Positions 8,135 to 16,975 of a stretch of DNA of 64,000 nt are shown piece after piece; position 1 is the first letter of the stretch; every line of letters starts with the position of its first letter. Origin of the DNA: Oryzihumus leptocrescens (GTDB lineage: Bacteria; Actinomycetota; Actinomycetes; Actinomycetales; Dermatophilaceae); assembly GCF_006716205.1 (NCBI RefSeq), contig NZ_VFOQ01000003.1, forward strand, positions 62,001 to 126,000, read 5' to 3'. The notes beneath the pieces were generated by a model that was not told the DNA's origin, searched no databases, and saw only the letters and a program-made list of their open reading frames with translations. The translations under genes were made by a program, and so were the position numbers.

Positions 8135-9065
8135 CTGGCCCTCCGTAGTCGCCGCCGGGCGTCACGATGGTCCCAGCATCCCCGGCGATGATCGCCTGCG
8201 CATCCTCCAGCCGTCCGATGGCGGCCATGTCCCCGGTGAGCTCGACGAACCGGCACACCGCGTCGACCTTGGGGCCCATCGAGCCCGCCGCGAACGTCTC
8301 CCGCCGCAGCGCCGACGGCGTCACCCGCAGGATCGGCGTCGCCGAGGACGTGCCGTAGCCGCGCTCGACGTGCGGGACGTCGGTGAGGATGAGCAGCACG
8401 TCGGCCTCGAGCGCCTCCGCGAGGACGGCGGCGGTGAGGTCCTTGTCGACCACCGCCTCGACGCCGGCGAGCTTGCCCTTCTCGTTGCGGATCACCGGGA
8501 CGCCACCGCCGCCGGCGCAGACGACGACCGCGCCGCTGGACAGCAGCAGCCGGATCAGCCGGGTCTCGATCACCCGCTGCGGCGTGGGTGAGCCCACCAC
8601 GCGCCGCCAGGAGTCCTCACCGCCGTCCTGGTGCACCGTCCACCCGCGCGCCGCGGCCAGGCGCTCGGCCTCGGCCCGGGCGTAGACCTCGCCGACGAAC
8701 TTGGTCGGGTTGGCGAACGCCGGGTCGTGGGCCAGGACCAGGGTCTGGTTGATGATGCTGGCGACCTGCCGCCCGGGCAGGGCGTTCTGGAGGGCCTGCA
8801 GCAGCCAGTAGCCGATCATCCCCTGGGTCTGGGCGCCCAGGACGTCGAACGGGTACGGCGTGGTCAGGTGCGGGTCGGAGGCGCTCTGCAGGGCGAGGAC
8901 CCCGACCTGGGGCCCGTTGCCGTGGGTGAGGACGAGCTCGTGGTCGTGGGCCAGCGGGGCGAGGGCGTGCACCGCGCGGTCGACGTTGGCCTCCTGGGTG
9001 GCCGCGTCCGGCTTCTCCCCGCGCCGCAGCAGCGCGTTGCCCCCGAGCGCCGCCACGATCCGCAT
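8112..9065 (-). CDS. arcC: Carbamate kinase
   Basis: A 317-residue amino-acid-kinase-fold enzyme that makes ATP from carbamoyl phosphate and ADP, the energy-yielding last step of the arginine deiminase pathway. Motifs: AALGGNALL at the N-terminus, LTHGNGPQVG for phosphate binding and VVCAGGGGVPVI near residue 200. Length is normal. It begins 3 nt after the ornithine carbamoyltransferase stop and its last 23 nt overlap rocD, so translation is probably coupled. Confidence 0.95.
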   Translation of the reverse strand: MRIVAALGGNALLRRGEKPDAATQEANVDRAVHALAPLAHDHELVLTHGNGPQVGVLALQSASDPHLTTPYPFDVLGAQTQGMIGYWLLQALQNALPGRQVASIINQTLVLAHDPAFANPTKFVGEVYARAEAERLAAARGWTVHQDGGEDSWRRVVGSPTPQRVIETRLIRLLLSSGAVVVCAGGGGVPVIRNEKGKLAGVEAVVDKDLTAAVLAEALEADVLLILTDVPHVERGYGTSSATPILRVTPSALRRETFAAGSMGPKVDAVCRFVELTGDMAAIGRLEDAQAIIAGDAGTIVTPGGDYGGPDDLATYG

Positions 9066-9068
9066 CGC

Positions 9069-10070
9069 TCAGCCGCCGAGCGTCGCGACGAGCACGGCCT
9101 TGATCGTGTGCATCCGGTTCTCGGCCTGGTCGAAGACGATCGACGCGTCGGACTCGAAGACCTCGTCGGTCACCTCGAGCGCCTCCATCCCGGTCTGCTC
9201 GAAGAGCTGCTCGCCGACCGTGGTGTGCCGGTCGTGGAACGAGGGCAGGCAGTGCATGAACCGCGCCGCCGGGTTGCCCGTCGCCTTCATCAGCGCCGCG
9301 TTGACCTGGTAGGGCTTGAGCAGGTCGATCCGCTGCTGCCACAGCTCCTTCGGCTCGCCCATCGACAGCCACACGTCGGTGTAGACGAAGTCGACGCCGC
9401 GCACCCCCTCGGCCGGGTCCTCGGCGTGGGTGATCCGGGCGCCGGTGCGCTCGGCCAGGGACCGGGCGCTCGCGATGACCTCGTCGTGGTTCCACTGTGG
9501 CCGGGGAGCCACCATGCGCACGTCCATGCCCATGAGCGCCCCGGCCACGAGCAGCGAGTTGCCGACGTTGTTGCGGGCGTCACCGACGAACGCGAACGAG
9601 ATCGCGCCGTCCGGCTTGGCGCAGTGCTCGCGCATCGTCAGCATGTCGCACAGCGTCTGGGTGGGGTGCCACTCGTCGGTCAGCCCGTTCCAGACCGGCA
9701 CCCCGGCATACGCCGCGAGCGTCTCGACCAGCTCCTGGCGGGACCCGCGGTACTCGATCCCGTCATACATGCGGCCCAGCACCCGGGCCGTGTCCTTCAT
9801 CGACTCCTTGTGCCCGATCTGGGTGCCGGTCGGCTCCAGGTAGGACACGTGCGCGCCCTGGTCGAAGGCGGCCACCTCGAACGCGCACCGGGTCCGAGTG
9901 GAGGTCTTCTCGAAGATCAGCGCCAGGTTCCTGCCGGCCAGCAGCGGCCGCTCCGTCCCGGCGTACTTCGCGGCCTTGAGGCTCGCGGCCAGGTCGAGCA
10001 GGGCCGTCCACTCCCGGGGGGTGAAGTCGAGCTCCTTGAGGAAGCTGCGCCCGTGCAGGTTCGGTGCCAT
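9069..10070 (-). CDS. arcB: Ornithine carbamoyltransferase (catabolic, arcB type)
   Basis: A 333-residue cytoplasmic enzyme that here should run towards ornithine and carbamoyl phosphate from citrulline. Carbamoyl-phosphate site: [11 protein letters not shown]. Ornithine site: DVWLSMGE and MHCLPSFHD. The length of about 330 and a position between arcA and arcC favour the catabolic role over biosynthetic argF. Its ATG at 10070 directly abuts the arcA stop (10071-10073), so reinitiation is likely. Confidence 0.93.
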   Translation of the reverse strand: MAPNLHGRSFLKELDFTPREWTALLDLAASLKAAKYAGTERPLLAGRNLALIFEKTSTRTRCAFEVAAFDQGAHVSYLEPTGTQIGHKESMKDTARVLGRMYDGIEYRGSRQELVETLAAYAGVPVWNGLTDEWHPTQTLCDMLTMREHCAKPDGAISFAFVGDARNNVGNSLLVAGALMGMDVRMVAPRPQWNHDEVIASARSLAERTGARITHAEDPAEGVRGVDFVYTDVWLSMGEPKELWQQRIDLLKPYQVNAALMKATGNPAARFMHCLPSFHDRHTTVGEQLFEQTGMEALEVTDEVFESDASIVFDQAENRMHTIKAVLVATLGG

Positions 10071-11300
10071 CTAGATCCCGTCCCTGTCCACCGGGCAGGT
10101 CATGCACCGCGGGCCGCCGCGGCCGCGGCCGAGCTCGCTGCCCTGGATCGTCACGACCTCCAGGCCGTTGCGGCGCAGGTGCGTGTTGCTGGTGACGTTG
10201 CGTTCGTAGGCGACGACCACGCCGGGGGTCACCGTCAGCACGTTGCACCCGTCGTCCCACTGCTCGCGCTCGGCGGCGCGCACGTCCTGGGTGGGGGTGA
10301 GCACCCGGATGTCGTCCAGCCCCAACGCGTTCGCGATGGCCCGGTGCATCTCCTCGGGTGCGTGGTCGGTCACCTTGAGCTCCTTGTCGGAGTCCCCGGG
10401 CTCGATCGTGTACGACGCGAGCATGCCCAGGCCGGCGTACTTGGTGAAGGTGTGCGCGTCGACCATGGTCATCACGGTGTCGAGGTGCATGAACGCCCGG
10501 GCCTTCGGCAGCACCAGGGCCACGATCTGCCTCGCCGCGCCCGCCGCGAACAGCTCGTGGGCCAGCCGCTCGACCGCCTGCGGGGTGGTGCGCTCGCTCA
10601 TCCCGATGAGCACCGCGCCGCGGCCGATGACCAGGACGTCGCCGCCCTCCATCGTGGCCGGGCCGCCCTCGGTCCCGCCGGACCAGACATGGAAGCCGGC
10701 ATCGCCGAACTCGGGGTGCCAGCGGTAGATCGCCTCGTAGTGCAGCGACTCGCGCTGCCGGGCCTTCTTGCTCATCGAGTTGATCGCCACGCCGTCGTAG
10801 ACCCAGCAGGAGGTGTCGCGGGTGAACAGGTGGTTGGGCAGCGGCGCGAGCAGGAAGTCGTCGAGGGCCATGGCGTGGAAGGCCACCGACTTCGGCTCGT
10901 CCATCCGCTCGAGCGCCTCGCGCTTGGTGATGCCGCCGATGAGCATCTCGGTGAGGTCGTCGGCGTCCATCGCCTCGACCATGTCGCGTACCGGCTCCAG
11001 CGCCATCGGGCCGTAGACCCGCTCGTCGAGGACGTGCCCCAGGACGTGGTCGCGCGCCTCGGGCACGGCCATCGACCCGCGCAGCAGGTGGTCGAAGTAG
11101 ACGACCTCGACGTCGAGCTCGCGCAGCGCCTCGGCGAAGCCGTCGTGCTCCTGCTTGGCCCGCTTGACCCACAGCACCTCGTCGAAGAGCAGGTCGTCCT
11201 TGTTGGTCGGCGTCAGCCGCTTCAGCTCCAGGTCCGGCCGGTGCAGGATGGCCCGGCGCAGCCGACCGACCTCGGACCCGACGTAGTACCTGCTGCCCAT
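10071..11300 (-). CDS. arcA: Arginine deiminase
   Basis: A 409-residue enzyme hydrolysing arginine to citrulline and ammonia. Catalytic elements in view: the C-terminal [15 protein letters not shown] with the nucleophilic cysteine, [10 protein letters not shown] with the active-site histidine, and [15 protein letters not shown] 11300 is chosen because the family begins about here ([11 protein letters not shown]) and it overlaps the permease stop in a TGATG arrangement; a start 96 nt upstream would add a basic leader inside the permease gene. Confidence 0.95.
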   Translation of the reverse strand: MGSRYYVGSEVGRLRRAILHRPDLELKRLTPTNKDDLLFDEVLWVKRAKQEHDGFAEALRELDVEVVYFDHLLRGSMAVPEARDHVLGHVLDERVYGPMALEPVRDMVEAMDADDLTEMLIGGITKREALERMDEPKSVAFHAMALDDFLLAPLPNHLFTRDTSCWVYDGVAINSMSKKARQRESLHYEAIYRWHPEFGDAGFHVWSGGTEGGPATMEGGDVLVIGRGAVLIGMSERTTPQAVERLAHELFAAGAARQIVALVLPKARAFMHLDTVMTMVDAHTFTKYAGLGMLASYTIEPGDSDKELKVTDHAPEEMHRAIANALGLDDIRVLTPTQDVRAAEREQWDDGCNVLTVTPGVVVAYERNVTSNTHLRRNGLEVVTIQGSELGRGRGGPRCMTCPVDRDGI

Positions 11301-12691
11301 CACTGCCTCCGTGGCTCGGTCATGTGGCCGCGCTGGGAGAGGTAGACGGGGATGCCCACCAGCCCGGCGGCGCCGGTCATCAGGAACGGTCCCCACACGA
11401 CGTACCAGCTGTCACCGGTGTTGCGTGAGTAGTAGATGAAGGCTAGCGAGAAGAACAGCGCGACGACGGCCACGACGAGGTCGCGCCACAGCCGTGCGGT
11501 CTGCACCCGGTGGTCGTCGTGCCAGCGCCACTTCAGCTGCGCCAGGGCGGAGAAGGCGTAGGGCACGGCAGCCGTGATCCCGGTCATGAGGACGAGGGTG
11601 GTGAACACCGTCGAGCCGTTGGTGCCCAGGTAGCTGACCACGACCGCCGCCGATGCCAGCGCGGTCGAGGCGACGATGCCGATCGCCGGCACCCGGCGCG
11701 AGGACAGGCGCCCGAAGGCCGCAGGAAAGAGACCGTCCCGCGCGGCCGCAAGGGGCATCTCCGCGCAGATCATCGTCCAGCCGTTCAGGGCGCCGACGCC
11801 CGAGACGACGACCGCCGCCGCGACCACGTCACCGGCCCACGTGCCGCCGACGATGTGGTTGAAGGCCACCGAGTAGGACGCCCGGTTCTGCGCCTTGGCC
11901 AGGTCGGCCGCCGGGATGATCCCGAAGACGACGACCATGGACAACAGGTAGACCACCGCGCTCGCGAGCGTCCCCAGGACCGTCGAGCGCGGGATGTTGC
12001 GCTCGGGGTCGCGGACCTTGCCCGCCGCGACTGCTGCCGTCTCCACCCCGAGGTAGATGAACAGGCAGATCGCCATGGCCCCGCCGATCGCCGACAGGTT
12101 CGACTCGCCGCTGGTGTTCCACGGGGTGAAGTTCGCGGGCTTGATGAAGAACAACCCGACGGTCGAGATCAGCGCCAGCGGCACGATCTTGAGGATCGTC
12201 GTGACGACCTGGAAGGCGGCCATGTTCCGCACGCCGGTGAGGTTGACGGCGGCCGGGATCCACAGCCCCGCCAGGGCGATGACGATCGACCAGCCGGCGG
12301 AGCCGCCCTTGTTGACGAAGTGCTCGACGTAGAACACGCAGCCCACCACGATGGCGGCGTTGCCGGCCCAGGCGGTGACCCAGTAGGACCACGCGTTGGC
12401 GAAGCCGACCCCGTTGCCGAAGGCGGCGCGTGCATAGGCGTACGGACCACCGTCCGCCGGCATCCGGCGTGACATCACCGCGAACATGAAGGCCAGGGCC
12501 GCCGCTCCGACCGTCGCGAGGACCAGGGCCACCAACGAGATCGGGCCGTAGGAGGCCAGCGAGTACGGGAGGCTGAAGATGCCGACCGCGATGATGCTGC
12601 CGACGACCAGCGCCGTCGACTGGGTCAGGCCCATCGCGCGCTCGGCCGGTGCCGTGCTGGGCCGCTGACGAGGCAGGGTGTCGTGGGCCAT
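11300..12691 (-). CDS. APC family amino-acid permease, likely arginine/ornithine exchanger
   Basis: A 463-residue membrane protein with about twelve helices. The first helix has [14 protein letters not shown], the consensus unwound segment of APC antiporters such as ArcD, AdiC and CadB. It opens the arcA-arcB-arcC-rocD operon, with a 1-nt overlap to arcA. Function as an arginine/ornithine antiporter or arginine importer is inferred from position. The ATG at 12691 has a GGGAGGTCACC type ribosome site just upstream. Confidence 0.88.
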   Translation of the reverse strand: MAHDTLPRQRPSTAPAERAMGLTQSTALVVGSIIAVGIFSLPYSLASYGPISLVALVLATVGAAALAFMFAVMSRRMPADGGPYAYARAAFGNGVGFANAWSYWVTAWAGNAAIVVGCVFYVEHFVNKGGSAGWSIVIALAGLWIPAAVNLTGVRNMAAFQVVTTILKIVPLALISTVGLFFIKPANFTPWNTSGESNLSAIGGAMAICLFIYLGVETAAVAAGKVRDPERNIPRSTVLGTLASAVVYLLSMVVVFGIIPAADLAKAQNRASYSVAFNHIVGGTWAGDVVAAAVVVSGVGALNGWTMICAEMPLAAARDGLFPAAFGRLSSRRVPAIGIVASTALASAAVVVSYLGTNGSTVFTTLVLMTGITAAVPYAFSALAQLKWRWHDDHRVQTARLWRDLVVAVVALFFSLAFIYYSRNTGDSWYVVWGPFLMTGAAGLVGIPVYLSQRGHMTEPRRQ

Positions 12692-12825
12692 GGTGACCTC
12701 CCGCAGGGACGACCGGCCCGCCCGACGGGCTGGTCCACCTCGATGTTCTTCCCGGCGTGGGCGCCGCCGTCATGCCGAAGGTCCTCCCGCGACGGGGGGG
12801 CCGGACGCCCGGTGTCCGCGGCGCC
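12692..12825 (-). promoter_or_regulatory. Upstream region of the arginine deiminase operon
   Basis: 134 nt between the permease start and the end of the acyltransferase gene, both on the minus strand. It must hold the operon promoter unless transcription reads through from upstream. No ARG box or convincing -35/-10 pair was recognised. It includes a run of seven G at 12795-12801. Confidence 0.4.
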
Positions 12826-13959
12826 TCAGAGGTGCCGGCCGAGCCGGGTGCGGCGCACCAGCAGGCTGCCCACGTCGAAGCACAGGAGCACCCCGCCCAG
12901 GGCCACCACCAGCGCCTTGACCTCGGCGGCCAGGGGGACCGGCCGCAGCAGCACCGCCAGCCCGAGGAGCACCGGGGCCTGCAGCAGGTATGCCGTGTAG
13001 GCGCCGCGCCCGGCGCGGCGCCACTGCGGGCCGTCGAAGCGCAGCCGGGTCTGGGCCTTGGCCAGCAACCAGATCGGTCCGCAGACGGTGAGCGTGGCCT
13101 CCAGTGCGGCCACCCCGAGCGCCGGGAGGTTCCACCCGCCTGCGAGGTCGGTGCCGGTGATCCGGGTGGGGCCGACCGCGACGACCACCGCAATGGCGAC
13201 GAGGACGCCGGCGACCACGGCCCGGCCGGTGCCGCGGCGGATCCCGGGCGGCACCGAGACCAGCCAGCCGTGACCGGAGGCCACCGTGCCCAGGGCGAAC
13301 AGCCCCGCGCACTCGGGCCACTGCCACACCTGCAGCCCGGCGACCTGGTTGGTGTCCAGGCCCAGCCACAGCCGGACGACGAACGTCCCCGCCGCCACGC
13401 CGGCCACGAGCAGCGCCACCGTCCGGCCGGTGGGCGCGCCGCCGCGCCGCATCCGCGGTGACATGGCGGCTGTCCTCCACCACACGGCATACCCGGTGGA
13501 GAACAGGAGCAGGACCGGCAGGAACCACAGCGGTCCGGTGTCGAGGGTGGGCACGAGGCGGCGCAGGTCCTGCCACCAGGTCGCCCGGCTGTGCCGGATG
13601 CCGCGGTCGAGCCAGTGCACCAGCGTCGGGAAGACCAGCAGCGCGAAGACCGCCCACGGGACCCCGAGGCGCAGGACCCGGTCGCGCACGTAGGGGCCGG
13701 CGCCCTTGCGCTGCAACGACCCCGGCGTCAGCAGCCCCGAGATGAGGAACAGCAGGGCGATGAGGAAGACGGCGAACGGGCCGACCACCGCCAGCACCAC
13801 CGTCTGGGTCAGCCCGGCGAGGGAGGTCTCGCGGTAGGCCTGGTAGGTCCAGCCGAACTCTCCGCTGTAGCCGAGGATCCCGTGGCCGGCGATGATCCCG
13901 GCGACCAGCAGCGTCCGGAGGTTGTCCAGACAGGGCCAGCGCGCCGGGGAGACGCTCAT
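12826..13959 (-). CDS. Acyltransferase 3 family membrane protein
   Basis: A 377-residue integral membrane protein with about ten hydrophobic segments, matching the acyltransferase 3 family (O-acetylation of sugars, peptidoglycan or lipids). The N-terminus has LDNLRTLLVAGIIAGHGILGY, where the family usually shows a conserved Arg and His in the first helix. The ATG at 13959 overlaps the phosphoesterase stop by four bases (ATGA), so the two are co-translated. Substrate unknown. Confidence 0.87.
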   Translation of the reverse strand: MSVSPARWPCLDNLRTLLVAGIIAGHGILGYSGEFGWTYQAYRETSLAGLTQTVVLAVVGPFAVFLIALLFLISGLLTPGSLQRKGAGPYVRDRVLRLGVPWAVFALLVFPTLVHWLDRGIRHSRATWWQDLRRLVPTLDTGPLWFLPVLLLFSTGYAVWWRTAAMSPRMRRGGAPTGRTVALLVAGVAAGTFVVRLWLGLDTNQVAGLQVWQWPECAGLFALGTVASGHGWLVSVPPGIRRGTGRAVVAGVLVAIAVVVAVGPTRITGTDLAGGWNLPALGVAALEATLTVCGPIWLLAKAQTRLRFDGPQWRRAGRGAYTAYLLQAPVLLGLAVLLRPVPLAAEVKALVVALGGVLLCFDVGSLLVRRTRLGRHL

Positions 13960-15671
13960 GGCCGTGGTGTGGTGCCGGGGGTGCCCGTCGCCGGGGCCGG
14001 GGTCGCGCCCGGCAGCGTCGGGGTGGTGGAGGAGGGGGTGGCGATGCTGCCCTCCGGCACGGCGGGCACCGTGGCCGTCTGCACGCCGTCGAGGTCGCGG
14101 CACACCCGGCCGGAGGGGCGGTCCTTCTCGATGGTGCGGCCGTTGACCACGGTCACGTCGTCGTAGGCCGGCCGGCCCTCGATGAGGTTGCGGTAGGTGT
14201 AGCGCACCAGCGAGGTCAGTCCGCAGTCCTGGCCGAAGACGGCGATGTCGAACGCGTAGGGCTGGCCGGTGAGCTCGCCGCCGGGCTCCTCGACGAGGTG
14301 GCTGACCGTGCCCCCGCCGGTGAACGTGCCCACGCCGATCCGGTTGCCCTCCAGCTCGTCGCTGTGGATGTGCCCGTTGACGAGCACGCCCGCGTGGTCC
14401 ACGCCCTTGACCGCCGACGGCTCGTGCGACACGACCAGGTCGGGCACGTCCCGGCCGGCGAAGGTGCGGTTGAACGCGTCCACGGACGGCTGCTGCTTGG
14501 CCGCGTTGTCCTTGTTGTCGTCGCCGAACCAGCGCGGGTCGTTGAAGCCGGCGATGCGCACCCCGGCGATGGTCGCCTCGGTGAACGTGCTCGCGTTGGG
14601 CTGGAGCAGGATCACGTTGGGGATCCTGGCCATCCGCCGCAGGATGGCCCGGTCGGTGGGGCTGTTGGCGTCGTGGTTGCCGCGGACGAAGACGTAGGGC
14701 ACGCCGAGCCGGGAGATGGACGTGAAGATGCCGGCCGCCTCGGCCTCGGCGACGCTGCCGAAGTTGGTCAGGTCACCGCTGTCGACCACGGCGGTGATCT
14801 CCTCGTCCTTGATGACGCTCTGCATCACCGGGTACTGGTTCGCCCCGTGGATGTCCGACACGAGCAGGAACCGCGCCGCCGCCGGCTGGTTGAGCTCCTG
14901 CGGGACGAACTTCTCCTGCAGCGCCTGGCTGAGGGCGAGCAGGTTCTTGATGTACGGCGTGGCCTGGTTGGCCCGGGCCTCCACGTCCCCGAGCAGGCCC
15001 GCGTTGCGCCGGAGCGTGCCGAGCAGGCCGCTGGTCTTGTAGCTGCTGAGGTTCCTCGGCTGGTAGCTGTCCCAGACGCCGAGGCCGGTGCCGCCGACGG
15101 CGAGCAGCACCGCGGTCCCGGTCGCGGTCACGTGGCGCCACGACGGGCGCCGGCGCCGCCCGAAGGTCACCAGGCCCACCGTCACCAGGCCGACGCCGAC
15201 CGCTCCGGCCGCGAAGCGCAGGCCCACTCCCGAGACGGCGCTGGCCAGGGCCGCGCTGACCTCCGTGGTCGAGGGCTGCAGCGAGCTGATCGAGACGCGG
15301 CGGTCGTCGAAGACGTCGGTGATGTTCTCCTTCACCTGCACGGTCGCGTCCACGCCCGGGGCCGGCAGCAGGCTGGTGAACTCCAGGTCGATGTCGCCGA
15401 AGGACGTCGGGCTGTGCAGCGTCGAGGTCAGGGTCGGCAGGGCCGACAGGCGCACGTCGGCGCGGTAGTGCCGCGTCTCCACGGTCGTCGGGAAGAGGCT
15501 GGTGGTGGCGACCCCGCCGGCGTAGCAGGCGAGCGTCAGGCCCAGCACGGCCAGCACCTTCGGCCCCCACCGCCGGGCGCGCGGGCGCGCCCACCCGCCG
15601 GCGGCGCGCAGCCGCTGCCACGCCCCGCCGAGCCGTCCCCGTGTCGTGCGGGTGCCCGCCATGCCCCTCAC
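13956..15671 (-). CDS. Membrane-anchored metallophosphoesterase
   Basis: A 571-residue protein with two membrane segments (about residues 35-55 and 150-170) and a calcineurin-like phosphoesterase domain at about 265-510. All core motifs are seen in order: LLVSDIHGAN, VDSGDLTNFG, VRGNHDANS, LVVSHEPS and VNGHIHSDE, which together ligate two metals. The C-terminus is proline/threonine-rich. It is coupled to the downstream acyltransferase gene. GTG 15671 is taken as start; an ATG three codons later is equally possible. Substrate unknown. Confidence 0.87.
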   Translation of the reverse strand: MRGMAGTRTTRGRLGGAWQRLRAAGGWARPRARRWGPKVLAVLGLTLACYAGGVATTSLFPTTVETRHYRADVRLSALPTLTSTLHSPTSFGDIDLEFTSLLPAPGVDATVQVKENITDVFDDRRVSISSLQPSTTEVSAALASAVSGVGLRFAAGAVGVGLVTVGLVTFGRRRRPSWRHVTATGTAVLLAVGGTGLGVWDSYQPRNLSSYKTSGLLGTLRRNAGLLGDVEARANQATPYIKNLLALSQALQEKFVPQELNQPAAARFLLVSDIHGANQYPVMQSVIKDEEITAVVDSGDLTNFGSVAEAEAAGIFTSISRLGVPYVFVRGNHDANSPTDRAILRRMARIPNVILLQPNASTFTEATIAGVRIAGFNDPRWFGDDNKDNAAKQQPSVDAFNRTFAGRDVPDLVVSHEPSAVKGVDHAGVLVNGHIHSDELEGNRIGVGTFTGGGTVSHLVEEPGGELTGQPYAFDIAVFGQDCGLTSLVRYTYRNLIEGRPAYDDVTVVNGRTIEKDRPSGRVCRDLDGVQTATVPAVPEGSIATPSSTTPTLPGATPAPATGTPGTTPRP

Positions 15672-15711
15672 TCTGCCAAACCTGGCGGGCTCGCACGGTC
15701 ACGACCCGGCG

Positions 15712-16266
15712 TCAGTACGTGGCACCGCCGGGCAGGCCGACGGTGGTCAGGAACCACACCGCCGAGGTCAGCACCACCACGACGAGCGCGGTGAAGGTCA
15801 GCCCGCCGAGGACCGGCAGCGCCCAGCGGGGCATGTGGCTGTGCAGCGTCAGCACCTTGGCCACGAACGCGCCGTAGAAGATGCACCCGGCCAGCGAGTG
15901 CACGAGGACCCTGGGCTGGTCGTACTGGAACCCCAGGGCCCACAGGCAGTGGTAGGCCACGGGAAGGCTGACCAGCACCGCCAGCCCGCCGGACACCCGG
16001 TGGAAGGTGCCCAGCCATGACGGCGCCGGCCCGGACCCGAGGTGGCCGAACAGGCGCAGCGCGGACACCAGCTGGACCAGGGCGAGCAGCCCGGCGACCG
16101 AGCCGAGCCACACCTTCATCGAGACCAGGTCGGGGAACCCCAGGGTCGTGATGGGCCGGAACGTCGGCTGGTGCAGTCGGCCGTAGACGCCGAGCGCCAC
16201 GGCGACCGCGGCGCCGATCGCCAGGGTGCCGGCGACGCGTGCCGGCCGGGTCGTGGTCGTGGCCAC
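15712..16266 (-). CDS. Four-helix membrane protein, DUF6529-like
   Basis: A 184-residue membrane protein with a basic N-terminus and about five hydrophobic segments. Histidines within or beside helices (GRLHQPTFRP, TFHRVSGG, AYHCLWAL, VLVHSLAG, LTLHSHMPRW) recall haem-binding b-type membrane proteins, and the sequence looks like the DUF6529 family; both are from memory only. GTG 16266 is chosen, since the frame upstream is arginine/proline-rich with no membrane character. It lies 40 nt downstream of nothing coding on its strand and 40 nt upstream of the phosphoesterase gene. Confidence 0.7.
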   Translation of the reverse strand: MATTTTRPARVAGTLAIGAAVAVALGVYGRLHQPTFRPITTLGFPDLVSMKVWLGSVAGLLALVQLVSALRLFGHLGSGPAPSWLGTFHRVSGGLAVLVSLPVAYHCLWALGFQYDQPRVLVHSLAGCIFYGAFVAKVLTLHSHMPRWALPVLGGLTFTALVVVVLTSAVWFLTTVGLPGGATY

Positions 16267-16333
16267 CGGCCCAGCGTGGCCCCGCCGCCCCACCGGCGCC
16301 ACCGTCAACCGGACGACCTCCACTGCGCCGCAC

Positions 16334-16376
16334 ACCGGTATGCCGCGCCACGGGCGCCGCGGCCCGGCATACCGGT
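16334..16376. repeat. Inverted pair of the recurring GTATGCC motif
   Basis: ACCGGTATGCC (16334-16344) and its exact complement GGCATACCGGT (16366-16376) flank a 21-nt GC-rich spacer between two divergent genes. Eleven-base arms two helical turns apart would suit either a protein dimer site or a hairpin. Confidence 0.75.
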
Positions 16377-16402
16377 CGCGCGGGGGCTGGCAGCATGGGC
16401 AC

Positions 16403-16975
16403 GTGCGCATGTTTGCCGCGGTGGTGCCGCCGGAGCACGCCCTGGACGACCTCGAGGAGTTCCTCGGGCCGCGGCGCGAGGCCGGGCCCGGGCTGCGCTG
16501 GACCGCGCGCGACCAGTGGCACCTGACCGTGGCTTTCATGCCGGCGGTGCCGGAGCGGGCGGTGGACGACCTGCTGGAGCGGATGGCCCGGGCTGCCGCC
16601 CGGCGCACGCCGTTCGCGGCCACGTTGACCGGGGCGGGGGCCTTCCCGGACCCGGCCCGGGCCAAGGTGCTGTGGGCCGGGGTCGGTGGCCTCGAGCCCG
16701 AGGTGGAGCTGTCCCGGCTGGCGGTGGGCGCCCGGGCGGCCGCGGCCAAGGCGGGCGCCGACGTCGAGGGCCGTCGCTTCCACCCGCACCTGACGCTGGC
16801 CCGGGTCGGCCGGCCGGCCGAGGTGACCCGGTGGCTGCGCGTGCTGGAGACCTACCGGGGCCCGGGATGGACGGCGAGCGAGCTGGTGCTCGTCGAGTCC
16901 CACCTGGGCGAGGGTCCCCAGCGGCGACCGCGCTACGAGGTGGTGGAGACCTTCGCCCTGGGCGCGCGCCGGTGA
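16403..16975 (+). CDS. thpR: RNA 2',3'-cyclic phosphodiesterase (2'-5' RNA ligase family)
   Basis: A 190-residue 2H phosphoesterase. The two HxTx motifs that define the active site are WHLTVAF near residue 42 and HPHLTLARVG near residue 130. The family opens RNA 2',3'-cyclic phosphates to 2'-phosphates and can seal 2'-5' links. Starts GTG 16403 or ATG 16409 both fit; no strong ribosome site separates them. The stop overlaps the start of the next permease gene (GTGA), implying co-translation, though no functional link is obvious. Confidence 0.88.
   Translation: MRMFAAVVPPEHALDDLEEFLGPRREAGPGLRWTARDQWHLTVAFMPAVPERAVDDLLERMARAAARRTPFAATLTGAGAFPDPARAKVLWAGVGGLEPEVELSRLAVGARAAAAKAGADVEGRRFHPHLTLARVGRPAEVTRWLRVLETYRGPGWTASELVLVESHLGEGPQRRPRYEVVETFALGARR

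Noticed and set aside
8631-11345. A 904-codon plus-strand frame opposite the arc operon
   Set aside because: The opposite strand encodes three enzymes with intact catalytic motifs; the plus frame is low complexity.
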